From the NCBI GenBank assembly GCA_031276375.1, contig JAISNE010000050.1, forward strand, positions 1 to 5,162: 5,162 nt of DNA, read 5' to 3'. The stretch's first letter is position 1, and each line of letters begins with the position of its first letter. The stretch comes from Accumulibacter sp. Its GTDB lineage: Bacteria; Pseudomonadota; Gammaproteobacteria; Burkholderiales; Rhodocyclaceae. Below, piece by piece: positions 1 through 5,094 of this stretch. The notes beneath the pieces are model-generated. The model had not been told where the DNA came from and searched no databases. It saw only the letters and a list, made by a program, of their open reading frames with translations. A program made the translations under genes and the position numbers.

Positions 1-500
1 GTGCCCGAGGGCGCGTCGACCTTGAGCCGGTGGTGCGCTTCGACGATCTCGATGTCGTAGCCTTGCGCAAGAATGCGGGAGGCCATGTCGAGCAGCTTGA
101 AAACCACGTTGACGCCGACGCTCATGTTCGGGGAGAAAACCACCGGAATTTCCCGCGCCGCGCCGGCCACGGCCTGTTTGCCTCGTTCGTCCAGCCCGGT
201 CGTGCCGATCACCATGGCGACCTTGCGCCGCCGGCAGATGGCCAGATGTTCGAGCGTGCCTTGCGGGCGCGTGAAATCGATCAGACAGTTGGCCTGGGCG
301 ATTCCGGCCTCGGCGTCGGCGCCGACCGGAACGGCGCACGGCAGGCCGACCAGTTCCCCGGCGGACGCGCCGATCAGCGGATGGCCGGGCTGCTCGATGG
401 CCGCCGCCAGTTCCGCCGCGCCGTCCTTGAGCACCGCTTCGATGAGCATCCGCCCCATCCGTCCGGTGGCTCCCACGACCGCGATTTTCAGTGCATTCAT
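1..500 (-). CDS. dapB: 4-hydroxy-tetrahydrodipicolinate reductase DapB, 3' end cut off by the window edge
   Basis: DapB reduces the DapA product to tetrahydrodipicolinate with NAD(P)H in the cytoplasm, in the diaminopimelate/lysine pathway that feeds peptidoglycan. Reading the minus strand from the ATG at 500-498 gives 166 complete codons with no stop, against roughly 270 residues for the family, so the C-terminal end lies outside. The protein opens MNALKIAVVGATGRMGRMLI, a Rossmann dinucleotide-binding loop with glycines at residues 10, 13 and 16. IGTTG lies at 98-102 and SPNMSVGVN at 123-131. The catalytic/substrate signature EAHHRLKVDAPSG lies at 154-166, with the His pair at 156-157 and Lys160. 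The start is 1 nt after the bamE stop, so translation is probably coupled to bamE. Both nucleotide-binding and catalytic motifs are intact, and nothing suggests decay in the visible part. Confidence 0.97.
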   Translation of the reverse strand, partial: MNALKIAVVGATGRMGRMLIEAVLKDGAAELAAAIEQPGHPLIGASAGELVGLPCAVPVGADAEAGIAQANCLIDFTRPQGTLEHLAICRRRKVAMVIGTTGLDERGKQAVAGAAREIPVVFSPNMSVGVNVVFKLLDMASRILAQGYDIEIVEAHHRLKVDAPSG

Positions 501-501
501 C

Positions 502-978
502 TCAGAACCCCAGGCTTTCCATGATTGTTCCAAAAAAACCCCGCTCTTCGAGCGGCGGCGCTTCGGTTCCTTCCGGAATCGACCCCAGATCGATTTCGCG
601 CATCCTGTTCTCCGGCTCGGCCGTCAGATCGGCGGGTTGCAGGACGCTCACGTCGCCGCCCACGCGCACCAGCCGGCCGTCGTCGTCGAAGAAGGTCGAG
701 AATTTGCGCGTCTCGATTTCGCCGGTGCTGCCCTTTTGCAGGCGGTAAAGGTAGTCCCAGCGGTTGGCGTGGAACATGTCCGCCAGGACCGGCGTGCCCA
801 GGATGAAGCGCACCTGCTCCCTGGTGAGGCCGGGCCGAAGCTGCGCCACCATTTCCTGCGTCAGCACGTTTCCCTGCTGGATGTCGATCTTGTACTCGCT
901 GATCGGGCGCGGAACCCAGGAACACGCGCCGGCCGCCAGGACGAGAAAAACAGTTGCCGCTGTCCATCCAAACTTCAT
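502..978 (-). CDS. bamE: Outer membrane protein assembly factor BamE (SmpA/OmlA family lipoprotein)
   Basis: BamE is a small lipoprotein of the BAM complex, which inserts beta-barrel proteins into the outer membrane. I take the ATG at 978-976 (158 aa). It gives a compact lipoprotein signal, [19 protein letters not shown], with the presumed lipidated Cys19. An AGGAG Shine-Dalgarno sequence at 993-989 lies 10 nt upstream. An in-frame ATG at 1017 would add 13 residues before the signal and lacks such a site. Family motifs follow: DIQQGN at 32-37, [17 protein letters not shown] at 47-63, RWDY at 73-76, and a [14 protein letters not shown] strand around 97-109. The C-terminal tail (about 110-158) is acidic, rich in Glu and Pro, and of low conservation. 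The residue just before Cys19 is Ala and position -3 is Ala, so the lipobox is slightly relaxed. bamE is the first gene of a minus-strand pair with dapB and is divergent from fur. Confidence 0.95.
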   Translation of the reverse strand: MKFGWTAATVFLVLAAGACSWVPRPISEYKIDIQQGNVLTQEMVAQLRPGLTREQVRFILGTPVLADMFHANRWDYLYRLQKGSTGEIETRKFSTFFDDDGRLVRVGGDVSVLQPADLTAEPENRMREIDLGSIPEGTEAPPLEERGFFGTIMESLGF

Positions 979-1084
979 GCCACGAACGCTCCTGGTAAAA
1001 AAATTGCAGAATGGCATTAAACTACCCTCTTGAATCGGAATCCTCCGGCAAGCGGCATATCATAACCGAAAGAACTCCATAGCC
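979..1084. promoter_or_regulatory. Divergent bamE / fur intergenic region
   Basis: This 106-nt gap must carry promoters for both bamE (leftward) and fur (rightward). On the minus strand the clear element is AGGAG at 993-989, the bamE ribosome binding site. TTTAAT at 1021-1016 could be a bamE -10 box but has no good -35 partner. On the plus strand TTGAAT at 1030-1035 is a possible fur -35, followed by an AT-rich GCATATCATA stretch at 1055-1064 that could hold the -10, although the spacing (about 19 nt) is long. The fur ribosome binding site is weak (GAAAGAA at 1068-1074). I see no convincing 19-bp Fur box, so autoregulation of fur is not supported by sequence here. Confidence 0.45.
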
Positions 1085-1525
1085 ATGAACAAATCCAGCG
1101 AACTCAAGAACATCGGACTCAAGGTCACTTTCCCGCGCATGAAAATCCTTGAGCTGTTTGACAGGGCGGAAGGAAAACACCTCACGGCCGACGATGTTTA
1201 CCGCATGCTGGTCAACGACAACATGGATATCGGTCTGGCCACGGTCTATCGCGCGCTGACCCAGTTCGAGCAGGCCGGTCTGCTCGAACGGCATCATTTC
1301 GAATCGAGCAAGGCGGTGTTCGAGCGCAAGGCGATGCAGCACCACGACCATCTCGTATGCATCCACTGCGGTCACGTGGAGGAGTTTCACGACGAGGAAA
1401 TCGAGCGGCGCCAGAAGCGCGTCGCCAAGGAGCGCGGCTTCACCATCCAGGCGCACGCGATGTATCTCTACGTCGAATGCGGCCGCCAGGACTGCCCGAA
1501 CAAAGAGAAATCGAATGAAACGTGA
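1085..1525 (+). CDS. fur: Ferric uptake regulator Fur
   Basis: Fur is a cytoplasmic dimeric repressor that binds Fe(II) and shuts off iron-uptake genes. The 146-aa length matches E. coli Fur (148 aa). The N-terminal winged helix runs to about residue 80, with the recognition segment DIGLATVYRALTQFEQAGLL at 48-67. The metal sites are complete and sit one residue earlier than in E. coli: His86, Asp88, Glu107 and His124 for one site; His32, Glu80, His87 and His89 for the other. The structural zinc cysteines are Cys92/Cys95 and Cys132/Cys137. The HHDHLVCIHCG core with the full ligand set favours Fur over Zur or PerR, though single-sequence assignment of metal preference remains inference. The gene is divergent from bamE and convergent with recN, and probably forms its own transcript. 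Confidence 0.96.
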   Translation: MNKSSELKNIGLKVTFPRMKILELFDRAEGKHLTADDVYRMLVNDNMDIGLATVYRALTQFEQAGLLERHHFESSKAVFERKAMQHHDHLVCIHCGHVEEFHDEEIERRQKRVAKERGFTIQAHAMYLYVECGRQDCPNKEKSNET

Positions 1526-1534
1526 AAACGCTCC

Positions 1535-1549
1535 GGCCGCTCCCCGGCC
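1535..1549. terminator. Weak GC hairpin between convergent fur and recN
   Basis: In the 32-nt gap between the ends of fur and recN, GGCCG at 1535-1539 can pair with CGGCC at 1545-1549 around a 5-nt loop. There is no T-run after it on either strand, so it is not a textbook intrinsic terminator. With two genes ending head-on in so little space, it may still help bidirectional termination, or termination may depend on Rho or on transcript collision. Confidence 0.25.
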
Positions 1550-1557
1550 ACGGCCAT

Positions 1558-3213
1558 TCACTGAAATCCCAGCATCTCCCGCGCGTGCTGCCGCGTGATC
1601 GCGGTAATTTCCACGCCGCCCAACATGCGCGCCACTTCCTCGACGCGCCCGGATTCGTCCAGGACGGCGACGCGGCTCGATACCGCGCCGTCCCGGCTGT
1701 CCTTGGACACTTGCCACTGCCAGTTGGCGCGCGCCGCGACCTGGGCCAGATGCGTCACGCACAACACCTGCCGTCCGCTCCCGAGTTCGCGCAGCAAACG
1801 CCCGACGACCTCGGCCACGCCGCCGCCGATGCCCACATCGACTTCGTCGAACACCAGTGTCGGGACGCTGGCCGCCTGACTGGTCACCACCTGGATGGCC
1901 AGGCTGATGCGCGACAGTTCGCCGCCCGAAACCACTTTCGCCAGCGGGCGCGATTCGTTCCCGGCCAGCCCGGCGATGCGAAATTCGATCTGTTCGAGCC
2001 CGAACGCGCCGCCTTCCGCGAGCGGCGTCAGGGCAATCTCGAAGCGGCCGCCGGCGAGCGCCAGTTGCTGCATCACCCGGCTGACCTCGGCGCCAAGCTG
2101 TTTGGCCGCTTTGGCGCGCGCCGCGGAGAGCTTTTTCGCCAGCGTCTCGTATTCCCGGCGCGCTTCGCCGGCGCGCGCCTCCAGCGCCGCCGTGTCCGCC
2201 GCCTCGCCCAGCGCCGCCAGACGTTCGCGCCAGCCGGCCAGCAGGCCGGGCAATTCCTCCGGACGCGCGCGATACTTGCGCGCGCAGGCCAGCACCGCTT
2301 CGATGCGCCGCTCGACCTCGCCCAACCGCTCCGGGTCGAGCTCCAGCCGGCCGGCGTAGCGACGCAGCGCGGAAACCGCCTCGGCCAGTTCGGCCCCGGC
2401 CGATTGCAACAGGGCGGCGATGTCGGCGAGCGCCGGGTCGAATTCCGCCAGATCGTTCAGCCGCGCCTTGGCCGCGTCGAGCTGCGCCTCGCACGAAAAC
2501 TCGTCCTCGGCCAGCGCGGCCAGGGAAAAATGCGCGCCTTCGACCAGGCTTGCCGCGTGCGAAAGCCGCTGGTGCTCGACTTCGAGGCTTTCCCATTCCG
2601 CGCCGGAAAAGCCCAGCGTGTCGAGTTCGCGCGCCTGCCAGGCCAGTTGCTCGCGCTCCTCGGCGAGCGCCTCGGCGCCCGTCAGGGCGGACTCCAGCCG
2701 GCTTTTCGCCTCGCGCGCGCGGCGCCAGGCCGCGGCCACCCGCGCCGCCAGATCGGACAGGCGCGCGTGCGCGTCGAGCAGCAGGCGCTGGGCTTCGGCG
2801 CGCAGCAGCGACTGATGCGTGTGCTGGCCGTGGATATCGACCAGCCGTTCGGACACCTCGCGCAACTGGTGCACGGTCGCCGGCGAGCCGTTGAGATAGG
2901 CGCGGGAGCGGCCGCCCGCGTCGAGCACGCGGCGCAGCAGCAGTCCGTCGCCGCCGTCCAGGTCGTTCTCGCGCAGCCAGGCGGAAACGGCGGGCGCGTC
3001 GGCCAGCGCGAATTCGGCCGAGACTTCGGCGCGCTCGCCGCCGGCGCGGATCAGGCCGGCGTCGGCCCGTTCGCCCAGCACGAAAGCCAGGGCGTCGACG
3101 AGGATCGACTTGCCCGCGCCGGTTTCGCCGGTCAGCGCGCCGAAGCCCGCGGTGAATTCGAGCTCCAGCCGGTCGACCAGAACGAAATCGCGGATGGTCA
3201 GGCGTTGCAGCAT
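1558..3213 (-). CDS. recN: DNA repair protein RecN (SMC-like ATPase)
   Basis: RecN is a cytoplasmic SMC-family ATPase that helps hold and process DNA ends in recombinational double-strand-break repair. At 551 aa it matches the E. coli protein (553 aa). The N-terminal lobe has Walker A GETGAGKS at residues 29-36 and a conserved VDIHGQHTHQSLL segment at 125-137, which contains the Q-loop-like glutamine. Residues about 150-380 are a shortened coiled-coil region rich in Ala, Glu, Arg and Leu. The C-terminal lobe has the ABC signature VSGGELSR at 428-435, Walker B LVFDEVDVGIGG with Asp456 and Glu457, and the switch histidine in CVTHLAQVAA (His488). The start follows the nadK stop after a single base and has no strong ribosome binding site of its own, pointing to translational coupling. 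No LexA box is visible directly before it; any SOS control would have to act upstream of nadK. Confidence 0.97.
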   Translation of the reverse strand: MLQRLTIRDFVLVDRLELEFTAGFGALTGETGAGKSILVDALAFVLGERADAGLIRAGGERAEVSAEFALADAPAVSAWLRENDLDGGDGLLLRRVLDAGGRSRAYLNGSPATVHQLREVSERLVDIHGQHTHQSLLRAEAQRLLLDAHARLSDLAARVAAAWRRAREAKSRLESALTGAEALAEEREQLAWQARELDTLGFSGAEWESLEVEHQRLSHAASLVEGAHFSLAALAEDEFSCEAQLDAAKARLNDLAEFDPALADIAALLQSAGAELAEAVSALRRYAGRLELDPERLGEVERRIEAVLACARKYRARPEELPGLLAGWRERLAALGEAADTAALEARAGEARREYETLAKKLSAARAKAAKQLGAEVSRVMQQLALAGGRFEIALTPLAEGGAFGLEQIEFRIAGLAGNESRPLAKVVSGGELSRISLAIQVVTSQAASVPTLVFDEVDVGIGGGVAEVVGRLLRELGSGRQVLCVTHLAQVAARANWQWQVSKDSRDGAVSSRVAVLDESGRVEEVARMLGGVEITAITRQHAREMLGFQ

Positions 3214-3214
3214 T

Positions 3215-4153
3215 TCAGTCGGTCACCGGCGGCCGGTTCCAGTGCAGCTTTTTGCGCAACATGGCGAAATAGCTGTAACCGGGCGGATGCAGAAAACACA
3301 CGGAATCTTCCGAACGGCGGATGCGCACCACGTCATCCGTCTTCATGTTGAAAGTCACCTGGCCGTCGAAGTGCACGCGCGAATCGTCGGCGCGCACGAT
3401 GCGGATTTCGATGGCGTTGCGGTCGCCCACCAGCACCGGACGGTTGGTCAGCGAATGCGGGCAGAGCGGCACCAGCGCGATGCCGGAAACCTGCGGATGC
3501 ATGATCGGGCCGTTGGCGGAGAGCGAATACGCCGTCGACCCGGTCGGCGTCGACACGATCACTCCGTCCGAACGCAGGTTGTAGAGGAATTCGCCGTCGA
3601 CAAAGAGATCGAAATCGATCAGCCGGCCGATGGCGCCCTTGTCCACCACCACCTCGTTGAGCGCCAGATTGGCGGCGACGGCGCGGCCGCCGCGCACGAT
3701 CTCCCCGGACAACAGCATCCGGTTTTCGCGGGTGAATTTGCCGGACAGCAAGTCGTCCACGCAGGCCAGCATGTCCGTCCGGGCGACATCGGTCATGAAG
3801 CCCAGGCGTCCCTGGTTGACCCCGAGCAGCGGGACGCGGTGGCGCGCCAGGTGACGCGCCACGTTGAGCATCGTCCCGTCGCCGCCGAGCACGATCGCCG
3901 CGTCGGCCCGCGCGCCGATCCCGGCGTACCCGCAGCGCGTCCAGACCGGCGCGCCGGGGCCTGCCCCGGACAACTCCGCGGACAGGCTCGCGGTGGCCTC
4001 CTCGACCAGCACCTCGACCCCCCGCTCGTGCAGGTTTTTCGCCAGCAGGGACAGCGATTCCACGATTTCACGGCTTTGATACTTGCCGATCAGCGCGATC
4101 GTCCGCAAGGGAAACCGGCAGTCTTCGCCGGAGAAAGGATGGAAGGCGGTCAT
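3215..4153 (-). CDS. nadK: NAD kinase (ATP-dependent NAD+ phosphorylation to NADP+)
   Basis: NAD kinase makes NADP+ from NAD+ and ATP in the cytoplasm and is usually essential. Using the ATG at 4153-4151 the protein is 312 aa, a little longer than the E. coli enzyme (292 aa). Motifs in order: TIALIGKY at 18-25 (start of the Rossmann-like domain), LGGDGTML at 89-96 with the catalytic [17 protein letters not shown] at 110-122, NEVVVDKG at 166-173, [18 protein letters not shown] at 195-212, and [12 protein letters not shown] at 229-240. The core is intact. The start is uncertain: an in-frame ATG at 4204 would add 17 residues rich in Trp that do not resemble family N-termini, and 4153 has no clear Shine-Dalgarno. 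I prefer 4153 because it leaves a short lead into the conserved strand. recN follows after 1 nt. Confidence 0.96.
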   Translation of the reverse strand: MTAFHPFSGEDCRFPLRTIALIGKYQSREIVESLSLLAKNLHERGVEVLVEEATASLSAELSGAGPGAPVWTRCGYAGIGARADAAIVLGGDGTMLNVARHLARHRVPLLGVNQGRLGFMTDVARTDMLACVDDLLSGKFTRENRMLLSGEIVRGGRAVAANLALNEVVVDKGAIGRLIDFDLFVDGEFLYNLRSDGVIVSTPTGSTAYSLSANGPIMHPQVSGIALVPLCPHSLTNRPVLVGDRNAIEIRIVRADDSRVHFDGQVTFNMKTDDVVRIRRSEDSVCFLHPPGYSYFAMLRKKLHWNRPPVTD

Positions 4154-4465
4154 GGACGGAATTAAACCACAAATCCAAAAGCGCCATCGCGGCCATTCGA
4201 TCATTCCGCCATTCCATCGATTCGCCCGCCGGCGGGGTTGTTCATGCGCTGGCCCCAGGCAATCGCATTTACCCTTTTTGGACGAGTCCGAGCAAGGAAG
4301 CGCGTAGTCCGGAAGACGCCCGGCGGTTTTTCTCCTGGAGCGAAGGCCGCGTTTTTGGTAAGTGTCGTATCAACGGACTATTGGACGCCACTTTGTATCG
4401 GTCGACGGCGTAATGAGCGGTCATGGCGGCGAGTGCCCGCGCGAAGATGAAAGAGACGATGGTAC
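4154..4465. other. Intergenic stretch upstream of nadK, no gene recognised
   Basis: I find no convincing coding sequence on either strand here. It must contain the nadK-recN promoter (minus strand), but no strong box pair stands out. TTGCTC followed 17 nt later by GTAAAT (reading leftward from about 4293) is only a weak candidate, and TTTAAT at 4166-4161 is too close to the chosen start for a normal leader. A 12-nt palindrome, CCCGCCGGCGGG, lies at 4225-4236. TAGTCCG at 4305-4311 and CGGACTA at 4374-4380 are inverted to each other. T-runs occur at 4327-4331 and 4352-4356 on the plus strand after GC-rich bases, but the possible stems are too short to call terminators. No CIRCE-type heat-shock operator or hrcA start is visible. 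Confidence 0.5.
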
Positions 4466-4502
4466 GCGAGCCTGCGGCTCGCACTGCGGGCGGGACGCCC
4501 GC
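4466..4502. repeat. Two adjacent 7-bp GC hairpins
   Basis: Two perfect small hairpins stand side by side. The first pairs GCGAGCC (4466-4472) with GGCTCGC (4476-4482) around a TGC loop. The second pairs GCGGGCG (4486-4492) with CGCCCGC (4496-4502) around a GGA loop, with only ACT plus the flanking bases between them. No T-tract follows, so they do not look like a terminator. From memory, hairpins of this GCGGGCGGGACGCCCGC type recur as dispersed intergenic repeats in many high-GC genomes; that is recall, not something the window proves. Confidence 0.6.
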
Positions 4503-4514
4503 GCTCCGGTTCGG

Positions 4515-4542
4515 AGGACAGAGGACAGAAGACCGAAGACAG
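4515..4542 (-). repeat. Heptanucleotide tandem repeat tract 1 (four units)
   Basis: Four 7-nt units lie in perfect phase: AGGACAG, AGGACAG, AAGACCG, AAGACAG on the plus strand. On the minus strand the unit reads CTGTCYT with one variant, which makes it a relative of the CTG-initial heptads at 4575-4601 and 5062-5089 in the opposite orientation. The function is unknown. Its first 14 nt supply one arm of a 13-nt inverted repeat with the next tract. Confidence 0.75.
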
Positions 4543-4574
4543 TAGTATTCGCGGCGCGTAGCGCCGGTAACTGG

Positions 4575-4601
4575 CTGTCCTCTGTCCCTGATCCCTGACC
4601 C
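4575..4601 (+). repeat. Heptanucleotide tandem repeat tract 2
   Basis: Units read CTGTCCT, CTGTCC (one base short), CTGATCC, CTGACCC, followed directly by CCTCAG and the REP-like repeat. The first 13 nt (4575-4587) are the exact reverse complement of 4516-4528. The tract shifts from the CTGTC type to the CTGAYC type along its length, linking the tract 1 and tract 3 variants. Confidence 0.7.
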
Positions 4602-4669
4602 CCTCAGCGCATAGGTCGGGGTGAGCGAAGCGAACCCCGACATCAAATAGCCCTCCCGCCTTGCGTCGG
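4602..4669 (+). repeat. 68-nt perfect direct repeat, copy 1
   Basis: This stretch is identical, by base-by-base reading, to 5095-5162, with an offset of 493 nt. It contains CCTCAG, a forward REP palindrome, a 23-nt spacer and the start of a second, inverted REP. The match may continue beyond the right edge of the window. Both copies follow a heptad tract containing CTGATCCCTGAC, so the repeated module is larger than the identical core. Confidence 0.9.
4608..4641 (+). repeat. REP-like palindrome, copy A (forward)
   Basis: The core is an 8-bp stem, GTCGGGGT (4615-4622) with ACCCCGAC (4634-4641), around GAGCGAAGCGA. The loop can extend by tandem G-A mismatches and a GC clamp over a GAA triloop. 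The CGCATAG lead lies before it. Structure, length and presence in both orientations match repetitive extragenic palindromes mobilised or maintained by RAYT transposases; the class call is inference from that resemblance. Confidence 0.85.
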
Positions 4670-4698
4670 GGTTCGTTTCAATCACCCCGCCCCATGCG
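4665..4698 (-). repeat. REP-like palindrome, degenerate inverted copy B
   Basis: Compared with the inverted copy at 4934-4967, 29 of 34 bases agree by eye. The differences are at 4676, 4680, 4681, 4690 and 4693. Together with copy A it forms a large imperfect inverted repeat with a 23-nt spacer, the layout of a REP doublet (BIME-like unit). One stem pair of its own hairpin is broken (4666 with 4690). Confidence 0.75.
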
Positions 4699-4911
4699 CG
4701 CTATCGTCGCCATCGCCCACAAAATCCTTCGTACCCTCTTCTTCAGGCGGAACAGGAAAAATAAAGGGAACGCCAATAACCGACGGTCTTTCGTCCCATG
4801 AAGTCTGCTTCACATCACCATGTCCGACAGGATTGAAACGCGCAAACGCTCGGCCAGATCTTCGTGAAAAAAACAAGCGCCTCCCGCAACCCAGGTTCTC
4901 CGGTGTTTCAT
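4682..4911 (-). pseudogene. Probable remnant of a REP-associated tyrosine transposase (RAYT, IS200-like)
   Basis: On the minus strand an ATG at 4911-4909 opens MKHRRTWVAGGACFF, then HEDLAERLRV, and stops at 4812-4810 after 33 codons. RAYT proteins commonly begin with a YRRAWVPGGTYFF-like block, so the N-terminus fits. In another frame, 4837-4805 encodes FNPVGHGDVKQ, resembling the conserved C-terminal (Y/F)NPVKHG(L/Y)V block. HEDLAERL before it may be the DDL..H stretch that normally precedes that block, with a small frameshifting deletion. The central HUH catalytic region (about 90 codons) is absent and the tyrosine beside NPV is not seen, so no active enzyme could be made. The flanks support the reading: a REP lies 22 nt upstream of the ATG and another at the 3' end. 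Past SWDE (about 4790) the frame is open to a stop at 4682-4684 but matches nothing I know. Chance resemblance is the main alternative. Confidence 0.5.
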
Positions 4912-4933
4912 GGGACTATCGAGCCTACTTTTT

Positions 4934-4967
4934 GTCGGGGTTCGCTTCGCTCACCCCGACCTATGCG
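4934..4967 (-). repeat. REP-like palindrome, copy C (inverted)
   Basis: This is an exact reverse complement of 4608-4641 over 34 nt. On the minus strand it sits directly upstream of the transposase-like remnant, ending 22 nt before its ATG, with the same orientation relative to that remnant as degenerate copy B at the other end. Confidence 0.85.
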
Positions 4968-4978
4968 GGCTATGCGGG
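4961..4978 (+). repeat. 9-nt tandem duplication at the REP edge
   Basis: CTATGCGGG occurs twice in immediate succession (4961-4969 and 4970-4978). The first unit overlaps the CTATGCG end of REP copy C, so the REP foot has been duplicated by slippage or during insertion. Confidence 0.6.
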
Positions 4979-5004
4979 CTGCACGCCGATATCGAGATAG
5001 GAGC

Positions 5005-5033
5005 GTAGGGGCGGGTTTCAAACCCGCCCCTAC
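5005..5033. repeat. 14-bp perfect hairpin, dispersed-repeat type
   Basis: GTAGGGGCGGGTTT (5005-5018) and AAACCCGCCCCTAC (5020-5033) are perfect reverse complements separated by one base, giving a very strong cruciform or RNA stem of about 12 usable base pairs. No U-run follows on either strand, so an intrinsic terminator is unlikely. I recall near-identical palindromes in intergenic DNA of many unrelated bacteria, which would make it a widespread mobile palindrome; that recollection needs a search. Confidence 0.75.
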
Positions 5034-5061
5034 CACGGGGGGAGAATGCTCACCGGACTAA

Positions 5062-5089
5062 CTGATCCCTGACTCCTGACACCTGATAC
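5062..5089 (+). repeat. Heptanucleotide tandem repeat tract 3 (four units)
   Basis: Four 7-nt units in phase: CTGATCC, CTGACTC, CTGACAC, CTGATAC (consensus CTGAYNC). CCGAA and then the CCTCAG that begins direct-repeat copy 2 follow. Orientation relative to the following REP is the same as for tract 2, although the unit sequences differ. Confidence 0.75.
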
Positions 5090-5094
5090 CCGAA

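Noticed and set aside
73..1020. A 315-codon plus-strand frame opposite dapB and bamE
   Set aside because: It is antisense to two genes with clear motifs and a coupled junction; low-complexity composition and no recognisable domain.
1022..2596. A 524-codon minus-strand open frame across fur and part of recN
   Set aside because: It overlaps two well-identified genes in the wrong frame or strand, is dominated by Arg/Gly/Ala, and has no family motif.
1522..3351. A 609-codon plus-strand open frame opposite recN
   Set aside because: It lies antisense to recN, whose Walker A, signature and Walker B motifs are all intact. The composition (Arg, Ala, Gln, Gly, His) is what a high-GC antisense frame gives, and no family is recognisable.
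4154..4300. hrcA or a CIRCE operator next to nadK, as often found in betaproteobacteria
   Set aside because: No HrcA-like reading frame and no TTAGCACTC/GAGTGCTAA pair is visible; the neighbour has been replaced or displaced by repeats.
4309..4356. Intrinsic terminators at the T-runs 4327-4331 and 4352-4356
   Set aside because: The GC-rich bases before each run form stems of only 3-4 bp or need impossible one-base loops.
4269..4685. A 138-codon minus-strand frame through the repeat island
   Set aside because: Its N-terminal third is translated REP, heptad and hairpin repeats. The remainder resembles no family I know and has no ribosome binding site. It was kept only as noncoding sequence.
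4864..5061. A 65-codon plus-strand frame ending in GAGFKPAPTTGG
   Set aside because: Most of it is translation of REP copy C and the 14-bp palindrome; such peptides are a usual by-product of that palindrome, not a gene.
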